From Thermocaproicibacter sp036844765 (GTDB lineage: Bacteria > Bacillota > Clostridia > Oscillospirales > Acutalibacteraceae), in contig DAIUFE010000010.1 of the NCBI GenBank assembly GCA_036844765.1, forward strand, positions 1 to 45,493: a stretch of DNA of 45,493 nucleotides, in the 5' to 3' direction. The notes below the pieces were generated by a model. That model did no database searches. It was not told where the DNA came from and saw only the letters and a list, made by a program, of their open reading frames with translations. Below are positions 6,918-16,049 of the stretch, piece after piece. Numbering within the stretch: position 1 is the stretch's first letter; each line of letters starts with the position of its first letter. Position numbers and translations under genes: made by a program.

Positions 6918-7021
6918 AAAGAAAATACCTTCTTCCATATTATCTTTTTGGCATATCTGCGGCGGCCGTAACCGCTCGCCTGATGCGTTATCGTGAAGAT
7001 ATAGCGCTTATTTGGAATTAT

Positions 7022-7310
7022 TGGGACGCGTATGGGACGCGTATGGGACGCGAGCGGTTTCTTTCTCGGACTCTCGGAACCCGCATGAATACTGGATTTG
7101 GGCGTGTGGGACGCATGGGACGCGTAATATTGAGTTATAAATAAAATGTAATATAACAGATATATATACATTGTTAGGAGTATATATATAGAGAATAAGT
7201 GTTCTTTTTCGCGTCCCATGCGTCCCAATCCAGTTCCCGCGCGGCTTTCCGGTTTTTTTATGCGCCCAATTCGCGCCCACATGCGTCCCGGGGACGCGTC
7301 CACGCGTCCG
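7022..7310. other. Putative replication origin: iterons flanking an AT-rich core
   Basis: TGGGACGCG occurs at 7022, 7033 and 7044 with an exact 11-bp period, and a pair lies at 7107 and 7116. After about 85 AT-rich bases (7125-7209) the pair recurs in inverted orientation at 7210 and 7219; the 18 bases 7107-7124 and 7210-7227 are exact reverse complements. Degenerate GCGTCCC or GCGCCC copies continue to 7310. This no-gene interval lies directly downstream of the D5/SF3 helicase gene. Iterons around an AT-rich unwinding region beside a helicase-initiator match the origin layout of SaPI-type islands. Origin function is inferred; the repeat structure is seen. Confidence 0.8.
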
Positions 7311-7311
7311 G

Positions 7312-8448
7312 TTATTGGGAATAACGTCCAAAAGCAGGCCGCCTGAGCAACTGTATCCCATAGAATCCCCGCGCCCGCCTGCTCCCTTTCAAAAGGTGGT
7401 TCGTATAGAGAATGTGCAGCCGGGCCTGATTCTGCTTTAAGTAATTAATTACGGTTTTTCGGGTGCGCGGCTCCTCACTGTTGTCGTGGCACCAGGCGCA
7501 ATATTCATTGTATATATCCGAACAGAGTTCGGAAGTGTCTGGAACATCCAGCCTTACCAGCGTTCCATCTTCGAGAAACGCCAAAAAGTTAAAGCTGTCC
7601 CGTTTGGACTGCTCCAGATTCTCCTTTNNNNNNNNNNNNNNNNNNNNNNNNNNNNNNNNNNNNNNNNNNNNNNNNNNGCGCCGCCGGTACGCGCCCTCGC
7701 TCTGGTCGTGCAGGGTCTGGTAGTCCTTGTTTCCGAACGCCATCAGCCGGCAGTACATGTTTCCTTCGTATGCCTGCCTGCCCTTGCGCTCCAGGCTCAT
7801 CCGGCCCATGCAGGTGGTGATCTCCTTCACGACCGCCGATTCCTCCGCGGCCCTGGTGCGCATGTCGTCGTCGATAAACAGCAGCTTGTTCTCGAGGTTG
7901 GCAACTGCGAACTGCTTTTCGTCCAGGTCGTTCAACTTGCCGGAAGTGGTGTTTTCATACCCCAGCACCTGCTTCGCCACGGCCCCCACCACGGACTTGC
8001 CCTCGCCGCCGCTGCCGATGAGCATCAGCATCTTCTGGGCTTTCGTCGTCGGAACCAGGCAGTAACCGAGAAACTCCTGTAGCGTCGGTACATCCTCCGG
8101 ATAGAGCAGCTCATTCAGAAATTTCAGCCAGAGCGCCGGCTCCGGCGTCGGCGCGTCGGGGTGGTACTCCGCGGCGACGCGGTTCAGACAAAACCGGAAC
8201 GCCGGCACAAAGGTGAAGCTCCCCTGCGGGCCGATGTCGATTTCACCGTTCATGGTGTGAATCACATTTAGCTCTGGAATAAGTTGCCCAGCATAGCTGA
8301 AGTTTTTCAGCGCCTCGAAAAGGTCGTTTACTCGGGCCGCAATTTTTTTGTGAACGTAGGGAGCAATTTCCGCTTGGATTTCGTTTTTCACTTTTTCGGC
8401 CGGCAGCGCGCCCAGCGGGCTATAAAAAGCGCCGGAGATGCACTTCAC
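7312..8448 (-). CDS. D5-type SF3 replication helicase, main part (gapped, 5' frameshifted)
   Basis: This frame carries a D5_N-like region (IPELNVIHTMNGEIDIG), Walker A GSGGEGKS, Walker B LLFIDDDM, a sensor FGNKD, then after the 50-N gap KENLEQSKRDSFNFLAFLEDG and a C-terminal winged-helix-like part. It is the helicase half of phage/plasmid D5 primase-helicases; I see no primase active site. The GTG at 8448 has no ribosome site, and protein-like sequence (SRPEWITEDGAIDEKAFCEKC) continues upstream in frame to about 8625, so the true N-terminus is in the frame at 8490-8816. In D5 proteins the span across the gap usually exceeds 17 residues, so the real gap is probably longer than 50 bases. Confidence 0.82.
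   Translation of the reverse strand: MKCISGAFYSPLGALPAEKVKNEIQAEIAPYVHKKIAARVNDLFEALKNFSYAGQLIPELNVIHTMNGEIDIGPQGSFTFVPAFRFCLNRVAAEYHPDAPTPEPALWLKFLNELLYPEDVPTLQEFLGYCLVPTTKAQKMLMLIGSGGEGKSVVGAVAKQVLGYENTTSGKLNDLDEKQFAVANLENKLLFIDDDMRTRAAEESAVVKEITTCMGRMSLERKGRQAYEGNMYCRLMAFGNKDYQTLHDQSEGAYRRRXXXXXXXXXXXXXXXXXKENLEQSKRDSFNFLAFLEDGTLVRLDVPDTSELCSDIYNEYCAWCHDNSEEPRTRKTVINYLKQNQARLHILYTNHLLKGSRRARGFYGIQLLRRPAFGRYSQ
7628..7677. other. Assembly gap (50 N)
   Basis: A run of 50 N inside the helicase gene. The frame is kept if taken literally, but the size is probably nominal. Confidence 0.98.
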
Positions 8449-8489
8449 ATCGTTTTTCTGCTGACATTTTTCACAAAAGGCCTTTTCGT

Positions 8490-8816
8490 CTATGGCGCCG
8501 TCCTCTGTAATCCACTCGGGCCGAGAAATAAGCGCCCTATCCTGCTTCGAGTGTTCGGCGGCGGTTTCCTTTTCCTCTCTTGCGACGGTCCTTTTGAAAG
8601 CGCCGAAAAGGCTATTTTTGTAACGCCCAGCTCAAAGGCGCGATCGCGGAGCTGCTGGAAATGCCTTGTCCTCAAAAGCTCGTCGCTGCCTGCATCGTTG
8701 TAGATGACACGGAAGGTTTCCTCACTTGTCACATTTTTGGTTGTCAGCTCCTTGAGAAGCTCAAAAAAGACCTGCTCTTTTTTATCGGCTGCCAAGGCCG
8801 CGTTCTGATTTGCCAT
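8490..8816 (-). CDS. D5-type helicase, N-terminal part in a different frame
   Basis: MANQNAALAADKKEQVFFEL onward is helical and ends, in its own frame, in unnatural Arg/Pro-rich sequence. A -1 shift at the five-A run (minus strand; T's at 8615-8619) joins GVTK to NSLFGAFKRTVAREEKETAAE and then to the helicase frame. A single missing A would have the same effect. ATG 8816 follows GGGGTG at five bases. Either this is a true frameshift mutation, a sequencing error in a homopolymer, or recoding; the two parts should be read as one gene of about 500 residues plus the gap. Confidence 0.65.
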   Translation of the reverse strand: MANQNAALAADKKEQVFFELLKELTTKNVTSEETFRVIYNDAGSDELLRTRHFQQLRDRAFELGVTKIAFSALSKGPSQERKRKPPPNTRSRIGRLFLGPSGLQRTAP

Positions 8817-8897
8817 GTGCTCACCCCGCATCCCGGCCATTTCCCGCCTGCTGGTCCGCTGGGATCGCTTCAAAATCGCCTTTCATGCCCGCGCCTC

Positions 8898-9161
8898 CTA
8901 TTCTGAAATCCTGCGAACAGTGCCAGTGCCGCTGTCGGAATGCTTATTTCCCTGGGGCCGGGGCACATTGCCCACCCGCAAAAAATCAACGATGTTGCTC
9001 CAGAGCAACAGGTATTTTCGCCCGGTCCAGACAGCGGGAATATCCCCGCGCTGCACGAGATTCCGGATGGTTTTCTCCGGGAGCGGTACACCGGCGGCAG
9101 CAAGGTGCTGCGCCGTGACGCGGATACTCGCCAATTTCGGGAAATTTGGGAAATCACTCAT
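8898..9161 (-). CDS. Excisionase-like HTH protein
   Basis: An 87-residue protein with the winged-HTH pattern of excisionases: VTAQHLAAAGVPLPEKTIRNLVQRGDIPAVWTGRKYLLLWSNIVDFLR. In SaPI-type islands a Xis gene sits just after the divergent regulatory region, as here. The ATG at 9161 lies within the end of the upstream gene (8-base overlap), so translation is probably coupled. It may direct excision with the integrase, or be an early regulator. The plus-strand HTH protein at 4787 is a rival candidate for Xis. Confidence 0.75.
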   Translation of the reverse strand: MSDFPNFPKLASIRVTAQHLAAAGVPLPEKTIRNLVQRGDIPAVWTGRKYLLLWSNIVDFLRVGNVPRPQGNKHSDSGTGTVRRISE

Positions 9162-9348
9162 CGGGCGTCGCCCCTGCTTTCTTCAACCTGCGAATAACTT
9201 TGAGCATTTCGGCCTCTTGAGCGTGGCTCATAGGAAAACGAAGTCGGCGTTGCATGGTCGATTCTGAAATGCCCAGAGCCGCGGCAATTTCATAAAGTGG
9301 AATATTAGCGGTTTTAGCGGCCTTTCTGATTTTTGCATTTTTCTTCAT
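9154..9348 (-). CDS. Small HTH regulator, first gene of leftward operon
   Basis: A 64-residue protein: basic N-terminus (MKKNAKIRKAAKTAN), then a helix-turn-helix IPLYEIAAALGISESTMQRRL and a final helix EAEMLKVIRRLKK. The organisation suggests a Cro-like or activator protein. It is divergent from the CI-like repressor, sharing overlapping promoters, so the two form the usual repressor/early-gene switch. Start ATG 9348 follows GGAAGGG at somewhat long spacing. Confidence 0.75.
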   Translation of the reverse strand: MKKNAKIRKAAKTANIPLYEIAAALGISESTMQRRLRFPMSHAQEAEMLKVIRRLKKAGATPDE

Positions 9349-9368
9349 ACTCTCATGCCCTTCCTAAC

Positions 9369-9421
9369 TTGACTTTTTGACAAACGCATGGTATTCTATA
9401 AACAGAAAATATCATCGTCAT
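9369..9421. promoter_or_regulatory. Overlapping divergent promoters of the repressor and replication operon
   Basis: Rightward: TTGACT 9369-9374, 17-base spacer, TATTCT 9392-9397. Leftward: ATGACG (9421-9416), 17-base spacer, TAGAAT (9398-9393). The two -10 boxes occupy the same bases, so only one polymerase can open the site. AATATCAT repeats at 9408-9415 and 9435-9442 are candidate operators, and CATTTCA/TGAAATG (9495-9501, 9514-9520) is an inverted repeat just before the repressor start. Confidence 0.55.
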
Positions 9422-9529
9422 CGTCTATATAAAGAATATCATTAAAAAGGGTTTCTCCTTAAAAATTTACAAAATAAAAATCACCACGCGTCAGCATTTC
9501 ACAATTCTATTTATGAAATGAGGAATTTT

Positions 9530-10138
9530 ATGAAACTAACCATGGCCGAGCGTATTGGCGATCTAATTAAAGGAAGTGGAAAAACGGCGGGTGAATGCGC
9601 GGCGGCGATGGGAATAAGCGCCTCGTCATTATCGGATTACGCCAACACTGAAAAGGAACGCATCCCGAAAGCTGACGTATTGAAAAAAATGGCTTCCTAC
9701 TTCAACGTGTCCTCCGATTATCTTTTGGGACTAACGAAGGACCGCAGGCGCATCCCCGCAGCAGCCGATGCTTTGGGCTTGTCGGAGAAGGCCGTCGCCG
9801 CCATCGAAGAAGAGGCCGCTCCCGAGAACGGCGGCCGTTTTACCTCGGCGCTCAGCGCGTTGCTGGAAAACGGATTATTCTGGGAGGCTTTGCTCGAGGT
9901 AAGCGACGCCGAGCGGATGTTTAATGAATCACAAAAAGCCTCCGGTTTCTTAACTGCCGAGCGGCTTAACAAGCTGAGACAAATTCTTCAGGGTTCCGGG
10001 TTCACTATTGCATCTCAAGGGAAATACTATCGCACTAAGCTCCAGAACGCCCAGCGCCTTTTTTATAACGCCGCGGACGAATATGTGGAAAAATCGGGAG
10101 GTGTTCCAGATGGCCAGCATATCAGAACGTCGAAATAA
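9530..10138 (+). CDS. CI/XRE-type repressor of the element
   Basis: About 202 residues. The N-terminal XRE HTH reads AERIGDLIKGSGKTAGECAA, AMGISASSLSDYAN, then DVLKKMASYFNVSSDYLLGL, typical of phage and island master repressors. The C-terminal half is helical and has no LexA-type protease motif, so derepression is unlikely to be RecA autocleavage; an antirepressor mechanism as in SaPI Stl is a possibility (inference). ATG 9530 has GAGGA five bases upstream; the ATG at 9518 lacks one. Its 3' end overlaps the integrase start by 29 bases, so both are co-transcribed. Confidence 0.82.
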   Translation: MKLTMAERIGDLIKGSGKTAGECAAAMGISASSLSDYANTEKERIPKADVLKKMASYFNVSSDYLLGLTKDRRRIPAAADALGLSEKAVAAIEEEAAPENGGRFTSALSALLENGLFWEALLEVSDAERMFNESQKASGFLTAERLNKLRQILQGSGFTIASQGKYYRTKLQNAQRLFYNAADEYVEKSGGVPDGQHIRTSK

Positions 10139-11507
10139 GGACGGCACCACTTCCTTCCGTATGCGTGTATTTGTGGACGATGCCGCGGGCAAACAGACCT
10201 TGCGGTCCGCGACGTGGAAGGCGCCGGCCGCCATGCGTCCCACCACGGCCGAAAAGGAGGCGCAGCGGCGAGCAGTCATCTTCGAGGAACGGGTCCGCCG
10301 CGGGCTGGTCGCCTTCGACGGCGGGACGACCTTGGGCGAATACGCCGCGGAATGGGTAAAAAACGAGCAGCTCGCACCGACGACACGGGAGCGGTACAGG
10401 GGCCTGTTGGTGCGTATTGACGCCGCTCTCGGCGGCATCCGCCTGGAAAAGCTCCAGCCCCATCACCTTGAGGCGTTTTACCGGAACCTGGAAGAGGACG
10501 GGATAAACCAGCGCGGGACGTTCGCCTTTTCTCCCACGCTTGCCGCTGTCCTCAAAAAGCGTCATATTCGCCGGGCTTCCGTAGAGAAGGCATCCGGGCT
10601 GTCTCACGCCAGCGTCGGTGCCGCCTGCCTGGGGAAACATATCTCCATCAGCACAGCGGAGAAGATTGCCCGGGCGCTGAACGTGGCTCCGGAAAAGCTG
10701 TTCACGCTGCACAGGGGCACGGGGAAACTCGCGCCAAACACCATCCGGTACTACCACGCCCTGTTATCCGCCGTCCTCTCCAAGGCGGAGCGAGAAGGTC
10801 TGATTGCCCGGAACCCCGCCCGCCTGGTCGATGCCCCGAAGACGGAGCACAAAGAAGCACGGTACCTCACCGACGTGCAGGCCCGCGAGTTTCTCGAAAA
10901 GCTGGAGCTTGAGCCGGACGTCCGCGTAAAGACAGCCCTCATGCTGCTGCTTTTCACCGGCGCCCGCCGGGGGGAGCTCTGCGGCCTCTCATGGGGCGAT
11001 ATTGACGAAGAGAATCATCTGGTGCATATCCGGCGGACGTCGCAATATCAGCGCGGCAAGGGCGTCGTAGAGGCCAAGACCAAGACCCCGTCCAGCGTCC
11101 GGGCGATACAGGTCCCCCGGCTCGTCATGACGCAGCTTATGGAGTATCGCATCTGGTGGAACAAGAGCCGGGCGCTGTTCGGCAGGGAATGGAAAGGGCA
11201 GACCGAGCGGCTATTTGTCAGGGACAACGGCGCGCCGCTCAATCCGGACACCGTTAATTTTTGGTTAAAGCGATTCTTGAAAAAGAACGGCCTTCCGCAC
11301 GTCACGCCGCATAGCCTCCGCCACACGTTCGCTACGCTGGAGATCACGGCGGGGGTCGATATTCGCACGCTGCAAAGCCTGACCGGCCACGCCCAGGCCT
11401 CAACCCTGCTGAATATCTACAGCCACGCCCTGAAGAGCAAACAGGCGGCCGCCTGCAAGGCGCTGGAAGGCGTCCTTATCCCGGCCGGACAGCAGCAGGC
11501 AAATTAA
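10110..11507 (+). CDS. Tyrosine-family integrase with inserted HTH segment
   Basis: 465 residues. An N-terminal arm-binding region (SISERRNKDGTTSFRMRVFV) precedes a core-binding SAM-like domain. The C-terminal catalytic domain shows the Arg in FTGARRGELCGL, Lys in AKTKTPSSVR, HSLRHTF, GHAQASTLLNIYSH and the Tyr nucleophile in NIYSH. Unusually, between RNLEEDGINQRG and LAPNTIRYYHALLS there is an insert of about 65 residues that reads like an XRE helix-turn-helix (RASVEKASGLSHASVGAACL, ISTAEKIARALNVAPEKLF). ATG 10110 follows GGAGGT at seven bases. It lies next to attR at the tRNA, as for most tRNA-directed integrases. Confidence 0.95.
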   Translation: MASISERRNKDGTTSFRMRVFVDDAAGKQTLRSATWKAPAAMRPTTAEKEAQRRAVIFEERVRRGLVAFDGGTTLGEYAAEWVKNEQLAPTTRERYRGLLVRIDAALGGIRLEKLQPHHLEAFYRNLEEDGINQRGTFAFSPTLAAVLKKRHIRRASVEKASGLSHASVGAACLGKHISISTAEKIARALNVAPEKLFTLHRGTGKLAPNTIRYYHALLSAVLSKAEREGLIARNPARLVDAPKTEHKEARYLTDVQAREFLEKLELEPDVRVKTALMLLLFTGARRGELCGLSWGDIDEENHLVHIRRTSQYQRGKGVVEAKTKTPSSVRAIQVPRLVMTQLMEYRIWWNKSRALFGREWKGQTERLFVRDNGAPLNPDTVNFWLKRFLKKNGLPHVTPHSLRHTFATLEITAGVDIRTLQSLTGHAQASTLLNIYSHALKSKQAAACKALEGVLIPAGQQQAN

Positions 11508-11561
11508 AAAAAGGTGGCTGCGCGCCCCTCACCGAGGACCGTGCAACCGCCCTTTTCTATA
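11508..11561 (+). terminator. Probable terminator after the integrase
   Basis: A purine-rich AAAAAAGGTGGCTGC and a complementary GCAACCGCCCTTTT can pair imperfectly, ending in T's. It is placed directly after the integrase stop. Confidence 0.35.
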
Positions 11562-11599
11562 TACAGATTCCGCTGTTTGCCCCACTTTTTCCGCACATA

Positions 11600-11616
11600 C
11601 TTGACAAAAACTTGAC
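11600..11616. promoter_or_regulatory. Candidate right-arm integrase sites (CTTGAC x2)
   Basis: CTTGAC at 11600-11605 and 11611-11616, 11 bp apart. AACTTGACCATT is shared exactly with the left arm (3303-3314). The pair lies about 45 bp inside the right repeat. Confidence 0.55.
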
Positions 11617-11636
11617 CATTCCCGTTTTCCGGGCAT

Positions 11637-11680
11637 AAAAAAGCCGCACGGAAAAGCCAAAAAATGGCTTAACCATGCGG
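11637..11680 (-). terminator. tRNA-Thr terminator
   Basis: On the minus strand CCGCATGG pairs with CCGTGCGG and AAGCCA with TGGCTT, followed by CTTTTTT. It directly follows the tRNA 3' end and is partly duplicated at the left end of the element (3078-3121). Confidence 0.8.
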
Positions 11681-11734
11681 TTTTTCGCTTGGAGCTACTG
11701 GTCCGGCTCGAACGGACGACCTGCGCATTACGAA
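11660..11734. repeat. attR: 75-bp direct repeat within tRNA-Thr
   Basis: Identical to 3101-3175. It spans from the tRNA terminator to the anticodon loop; crossover somewhere within it regenerates the complete tRNA gene on this side. Confidence 0.93.
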
Positions 11735-11765
11735 TGCGCTGCTCTACCAACTGAGCCACAGTAGC
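11690..11765 (-). tRNA. tRNA-Thr (anticodon CGT)
   Basis: A 76-nt cloverleaf: acceptor GCTACTG/CAGTAGC, D-stem GCTC/GAGC, anticodon stem GCGCA/TGCGC with loop TTCGTAA (anticodon CGT), T-stem GTCCG/CGGAC with loop TTCGAGC, discriminator T and encoded CCA. All stems pair. It decodes ACG. It is the attachment site of the element to its left. Confidence 0.97.
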
Positions 11766-11896
11766 GGATTTTCCCGCCGACTCTGTTATTATACTCAGGA
11801 ATCCGTTCCCCGTCAAGTGCTTTTTCAGCCTTCCCCGCCCGCGCGGACATGCCATACCGGCGGGAGGAATTTTTTCAAAGCGAAAGAGGAAAACTC

Positions 11897-11925
11897 TTGA
11901 CAAACCGGTAAAGTCCGCATAGAAT
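11897..11925 (+). promoter_or_regulatory. Promoter of the copper operon
   Basis: TTGACA at 11897-11902 and TAGAAT at 11920-11925 with a 17-base spacer, upstream of copA. Confidence 0.8.
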
Positions 11926-11932
11926 GAAAGAG

Positions 11933-11948
11933 CACCCCTCCCAGGGTG
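11933..11948. promoter_or_regulatory. Candidate CsoR operator
   Basis: CACCC-N6-GGGTG is a 16-bp GC-rich inverted repeat just after the -10 box of the copA promoter, in the size range of CsoR boxes. The CsoR gene is the second gene of this operon. Binding is inferred. Confidence 0.45.
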
Positions 11949-11964
11949 TGGAGGTTATATTCTG

Positions 11965-14544
<2,580 letters not shown>

Positions 14545-14580
14545 GTCCCATCTCAATTTCAGAACAAGGAGGGAACGCCC

Positions 14581-14844
14581 ATGATGGCGGATCAAGAGAA
14601 AATCCTGAGAATGCTCAAAACGGCGCGCGGCCAGATCGACGGCCTGATCAAAATGGTCGAGGACGACCGGTACTGCATCGATATTTCCAATCAGCTGATG
14701 GCCACGCAGGCCATCCTGCGGAACATCAACCGGGAGGTGCTGCACGCGCACCTGAACTGCTGTGTGGAAGAAGCCTTTGAAAAGGGCGACGCGCAGCAGA
14801 AAATCAAAGAGATTATGGAAGTTATGGATAAACTTGCAAAATAG
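14581..14844 (+). CDS. csoR: CsoR-type copper-sensing repressor
   Basis: An 87-residue all-helical member of the CsoR/RcnR (DUF156) family: LKTARGQIDGLIKMVEDDRYCIDI and NREVLHAHLNCCVEEAF. The Cys in RYCIDI and the His and Cys in HAHLNCC are the Cu(I) ligands of CsoR. AAGGAGG precedes the start. It lies between copA and a third copper gene, and should repress the operon until Cu(I) binds. Confidence 0.92.
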   Translation: MMADQEKILRMLKTARGQIDGLIKMVEDDRYCIDISNQLMATQAILRNINREVLHAHLNCCVEEAFEKGDAQQKIKEIMEVMDKLAK

Positions 14845-14877
14845 CGATCCGTCTTCCGCAGGTTTGGAGGCGTTTTT

Positions 14878-15249
14878 ATGGCGACGATTTTGATCTGCAT
14901 CGCTCTCGCCGCGCTCGCGGCGCTGGGGATCCGGAGCTACGCCCGGCGGTTTTCCGCCGGGTGCTGCGGCGCGGACGGCGAAACGGTGCGCCGGCTGCGG
15001 GTACAGGACCGCAACCCGAAACACTTCCCTTACGAGGTCCGTCTCGCCATCGGCGGGATGACCTGCCGGAACTGCGCCCGCCGCGTGGAAAACGAGCTGA
15101 ATTCGCTGGACGGCGTCTGGGCGAAAGTCGATCTCGGGAAGCAGGAAGCTGTCGTGCGGCTGAAGGCTCCGCCGGACGAAGAGGCCCTTCGGAACGCCGT
15201 TCAGAAGGCCGGCTACTGGCAGCGCGGCCCGGCGGCGGAAATCAAGTGA
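14878..15249 (+). CDS. Membrane-anchored heavy-metal-associated (HMA) domain protein
   Basis: 123 residues. One N-terminal transmembrane helix (TILICIALAALAALGIRSY) is followed by a short Cys-containing linker (GCCGADG), then an HMA domain with GGMTCRNCARRVENELNSLDG and the CxxC copper site. It is probably a membrane-tethered copper chaperone or sink next to CopA. GGAGG precedes the ATG. It is the last gene of the operon, ended by a hairpin at 15300-15330. Confidence 0.85.
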   Translation: MATILICIALAALAALGIRSYARRFSAGCCGADGETVRRLRVQDRNPKHFPYEVRLAIGGMTCRNCARRVENELNSLDGVWAKVDLGKQEAVVRLKAPPDEEALRNAVQKAGYWQRGPAAEIK

Positions 15250-15299
15250 GAAAAACGGCCCCGGCCGGCGGAAACGCCGCGGGACCGAAACCTTTAAGC

Positions 15300-15338
15300 A
15301 ATGCCTGCCCATCAAAGCGCGGCAGGCATTTATTTTTT
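15300..15338 (+). terminator. Terminator of the copper operon
   Basis: AATGCCTGCC (15300-15309) pairs perfectly with GGCAGGCATT (15321-15330), followed by TATTTTTTAT. It lies at the end of the convergent DedA gene and may serve both directions weakly. Confidence 0.8.
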
Positions 15339-15986
15339 ATCTTCCTGGTCTTTGGGTTCGGAAGGCTGCCGGTTCTCCCCGGCACGCCTGCGCTTTTTCA
15401 AAAAGACCGCCAAAAGGATCAGCACGGCCGCGAAGGCGCCGGCGCCGATCCAATAGGAATAGACGTTCGCGCCGTTCGACACCCGCTCCCAGCCCGCGCC
15501 GGCGAGGGCGCCGAGGTACACCAGCACGGCGTTCCAGATCGCGGTGCCGAGGGCGGTGTAGAACAGAAACTTTGCGGGGCGCATGCGCGCCATGCCAGCG
15601 GGGATGGAGATCAGGCTGCGCACGATGGGGATGAACCGGCAGAAAAAGACCGTGGGGCTTCCGCGGCGCGCAAACCAATCCCTCGCCCGCGACACGTCCT
15701 GTTTCTTCAGCCCCAGCGCCCTCCCCCATTTACCGACGAAAGCCGCGAGCTTTTCCGGCGCCACCAGGCGGCCGACGCCGTACAGCGCGACGGCTCCGCC
15801 CACCGAGCCCGCCGTGGCGGCCAAAACGACCAGCCCGATCTCCATATCGGTATAGGTGGTCATAAAGCCCCCGAACGTCAGGATCAGCTCGGACGGGATG
15901 GGCGGAAAGATATTCTCAATCGCAATCAGAAGCGCGATCCCCATATATCCGAACTGGTTCATCACGCCGATCATCCATTCCTGCAT
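15330..15986 (-). CDS. DedA-family membrane protein
   Basis: 218 residues, several membrane segments. It has the family motifs ENIFPPIPSELILTFGGF near the N-terminus and FFCRFIPIVRSLISIPAGMARM in the middle, with a charged C-terminal tail. DedA/VTT proteins act as lipid flippases or transporters that recycle undecaprenyl phosphate or phospholipids and support proton-motive-force homeostasis. ATG 15986 follows AGAGG. It is convergent with the copper operon. Confidence 0.92.
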   Translation of the reverse strand: MQEWMIGVMNQFGYMGIALLIAIENIFPPIPSELILTFGGFMTTYTDMEIGLVVLAATAGSVGGAVALYGVGRLVAPEKLAAFVGKWGRALGLKKQDVSRARDWFARRGSPTVFFCRFIPIVRSLISIPAGMARMRPAKFLFYTALGTAIWNAVLVYLGALAGAGWERVSNGANVYSYWIGAGAFAAVLILLAVFLKKRRRAGENRQPSEPKDQEDKK

Positions 15987-16049
15987 GTTTTCCTCTCATT
16001 GAAAATCGGATTCACCGGTCCGGCGGCGGGGAGGACGGGGCCGGTTCCA

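Larger units (their letters stand above)
3101..11734. mobile_element. tRNA-Thr-inserted integrative element, phage-satellite-like (about 8.56 kb)
   Basis: Two 75-bp identical direct repeats (3101-3175 and 11660-11734) bound the element; with two mismatches the match extends to 98 bp. The repeat is the 3' part of tRNA-Thr(CGT) with part of its terminator, and the intact tRNA lies beside the integrase, as expected for tyrosine-recombinase insertion. Cargo from right to left: integrase, CI-like repressor, small HTH protein, Xis-like protein, D5/SF3 replication helicase, iteron origin, small genes, sigma-70-like factor, an XRE/HTH pair and a HIRAN-domain operon. No relaxase, capsid, portal or terminase gene is recognisable, so it is not autonomous by packaging or conjugation. 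Gene order recalls phage-inducible chromosomal islands. The boundaries are firm; the satellite lifestyle is inference. An excised circle would be 8,559 bp plus any unresolved gap. Confidence 0.9.

Noticed and set aside
7022..7310. CRISPR array
   Set aside because: The repeats are 9-11 bp, occur in both orientations and have no spacers of uniform length; they fit iterons.
8605..8640. Classical X XXY YYZ slippery heptamer for -1 frameshifting
   Set aside because: No heptamer of that form exists in the upstream frame; only single-tRNA slippage on the A-run is possible.
7312..8816. Complete primase-helicase
   Set aside because: I see D5_N and SF3 helicase motifs but no primase catalytic motif, so I call it only a helicase-type replication protein.
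3101..11734. Conjugative or mobilisable element
   Set aside because: No relaxase, coupling protein or oriT-like structure was recognised in the element.
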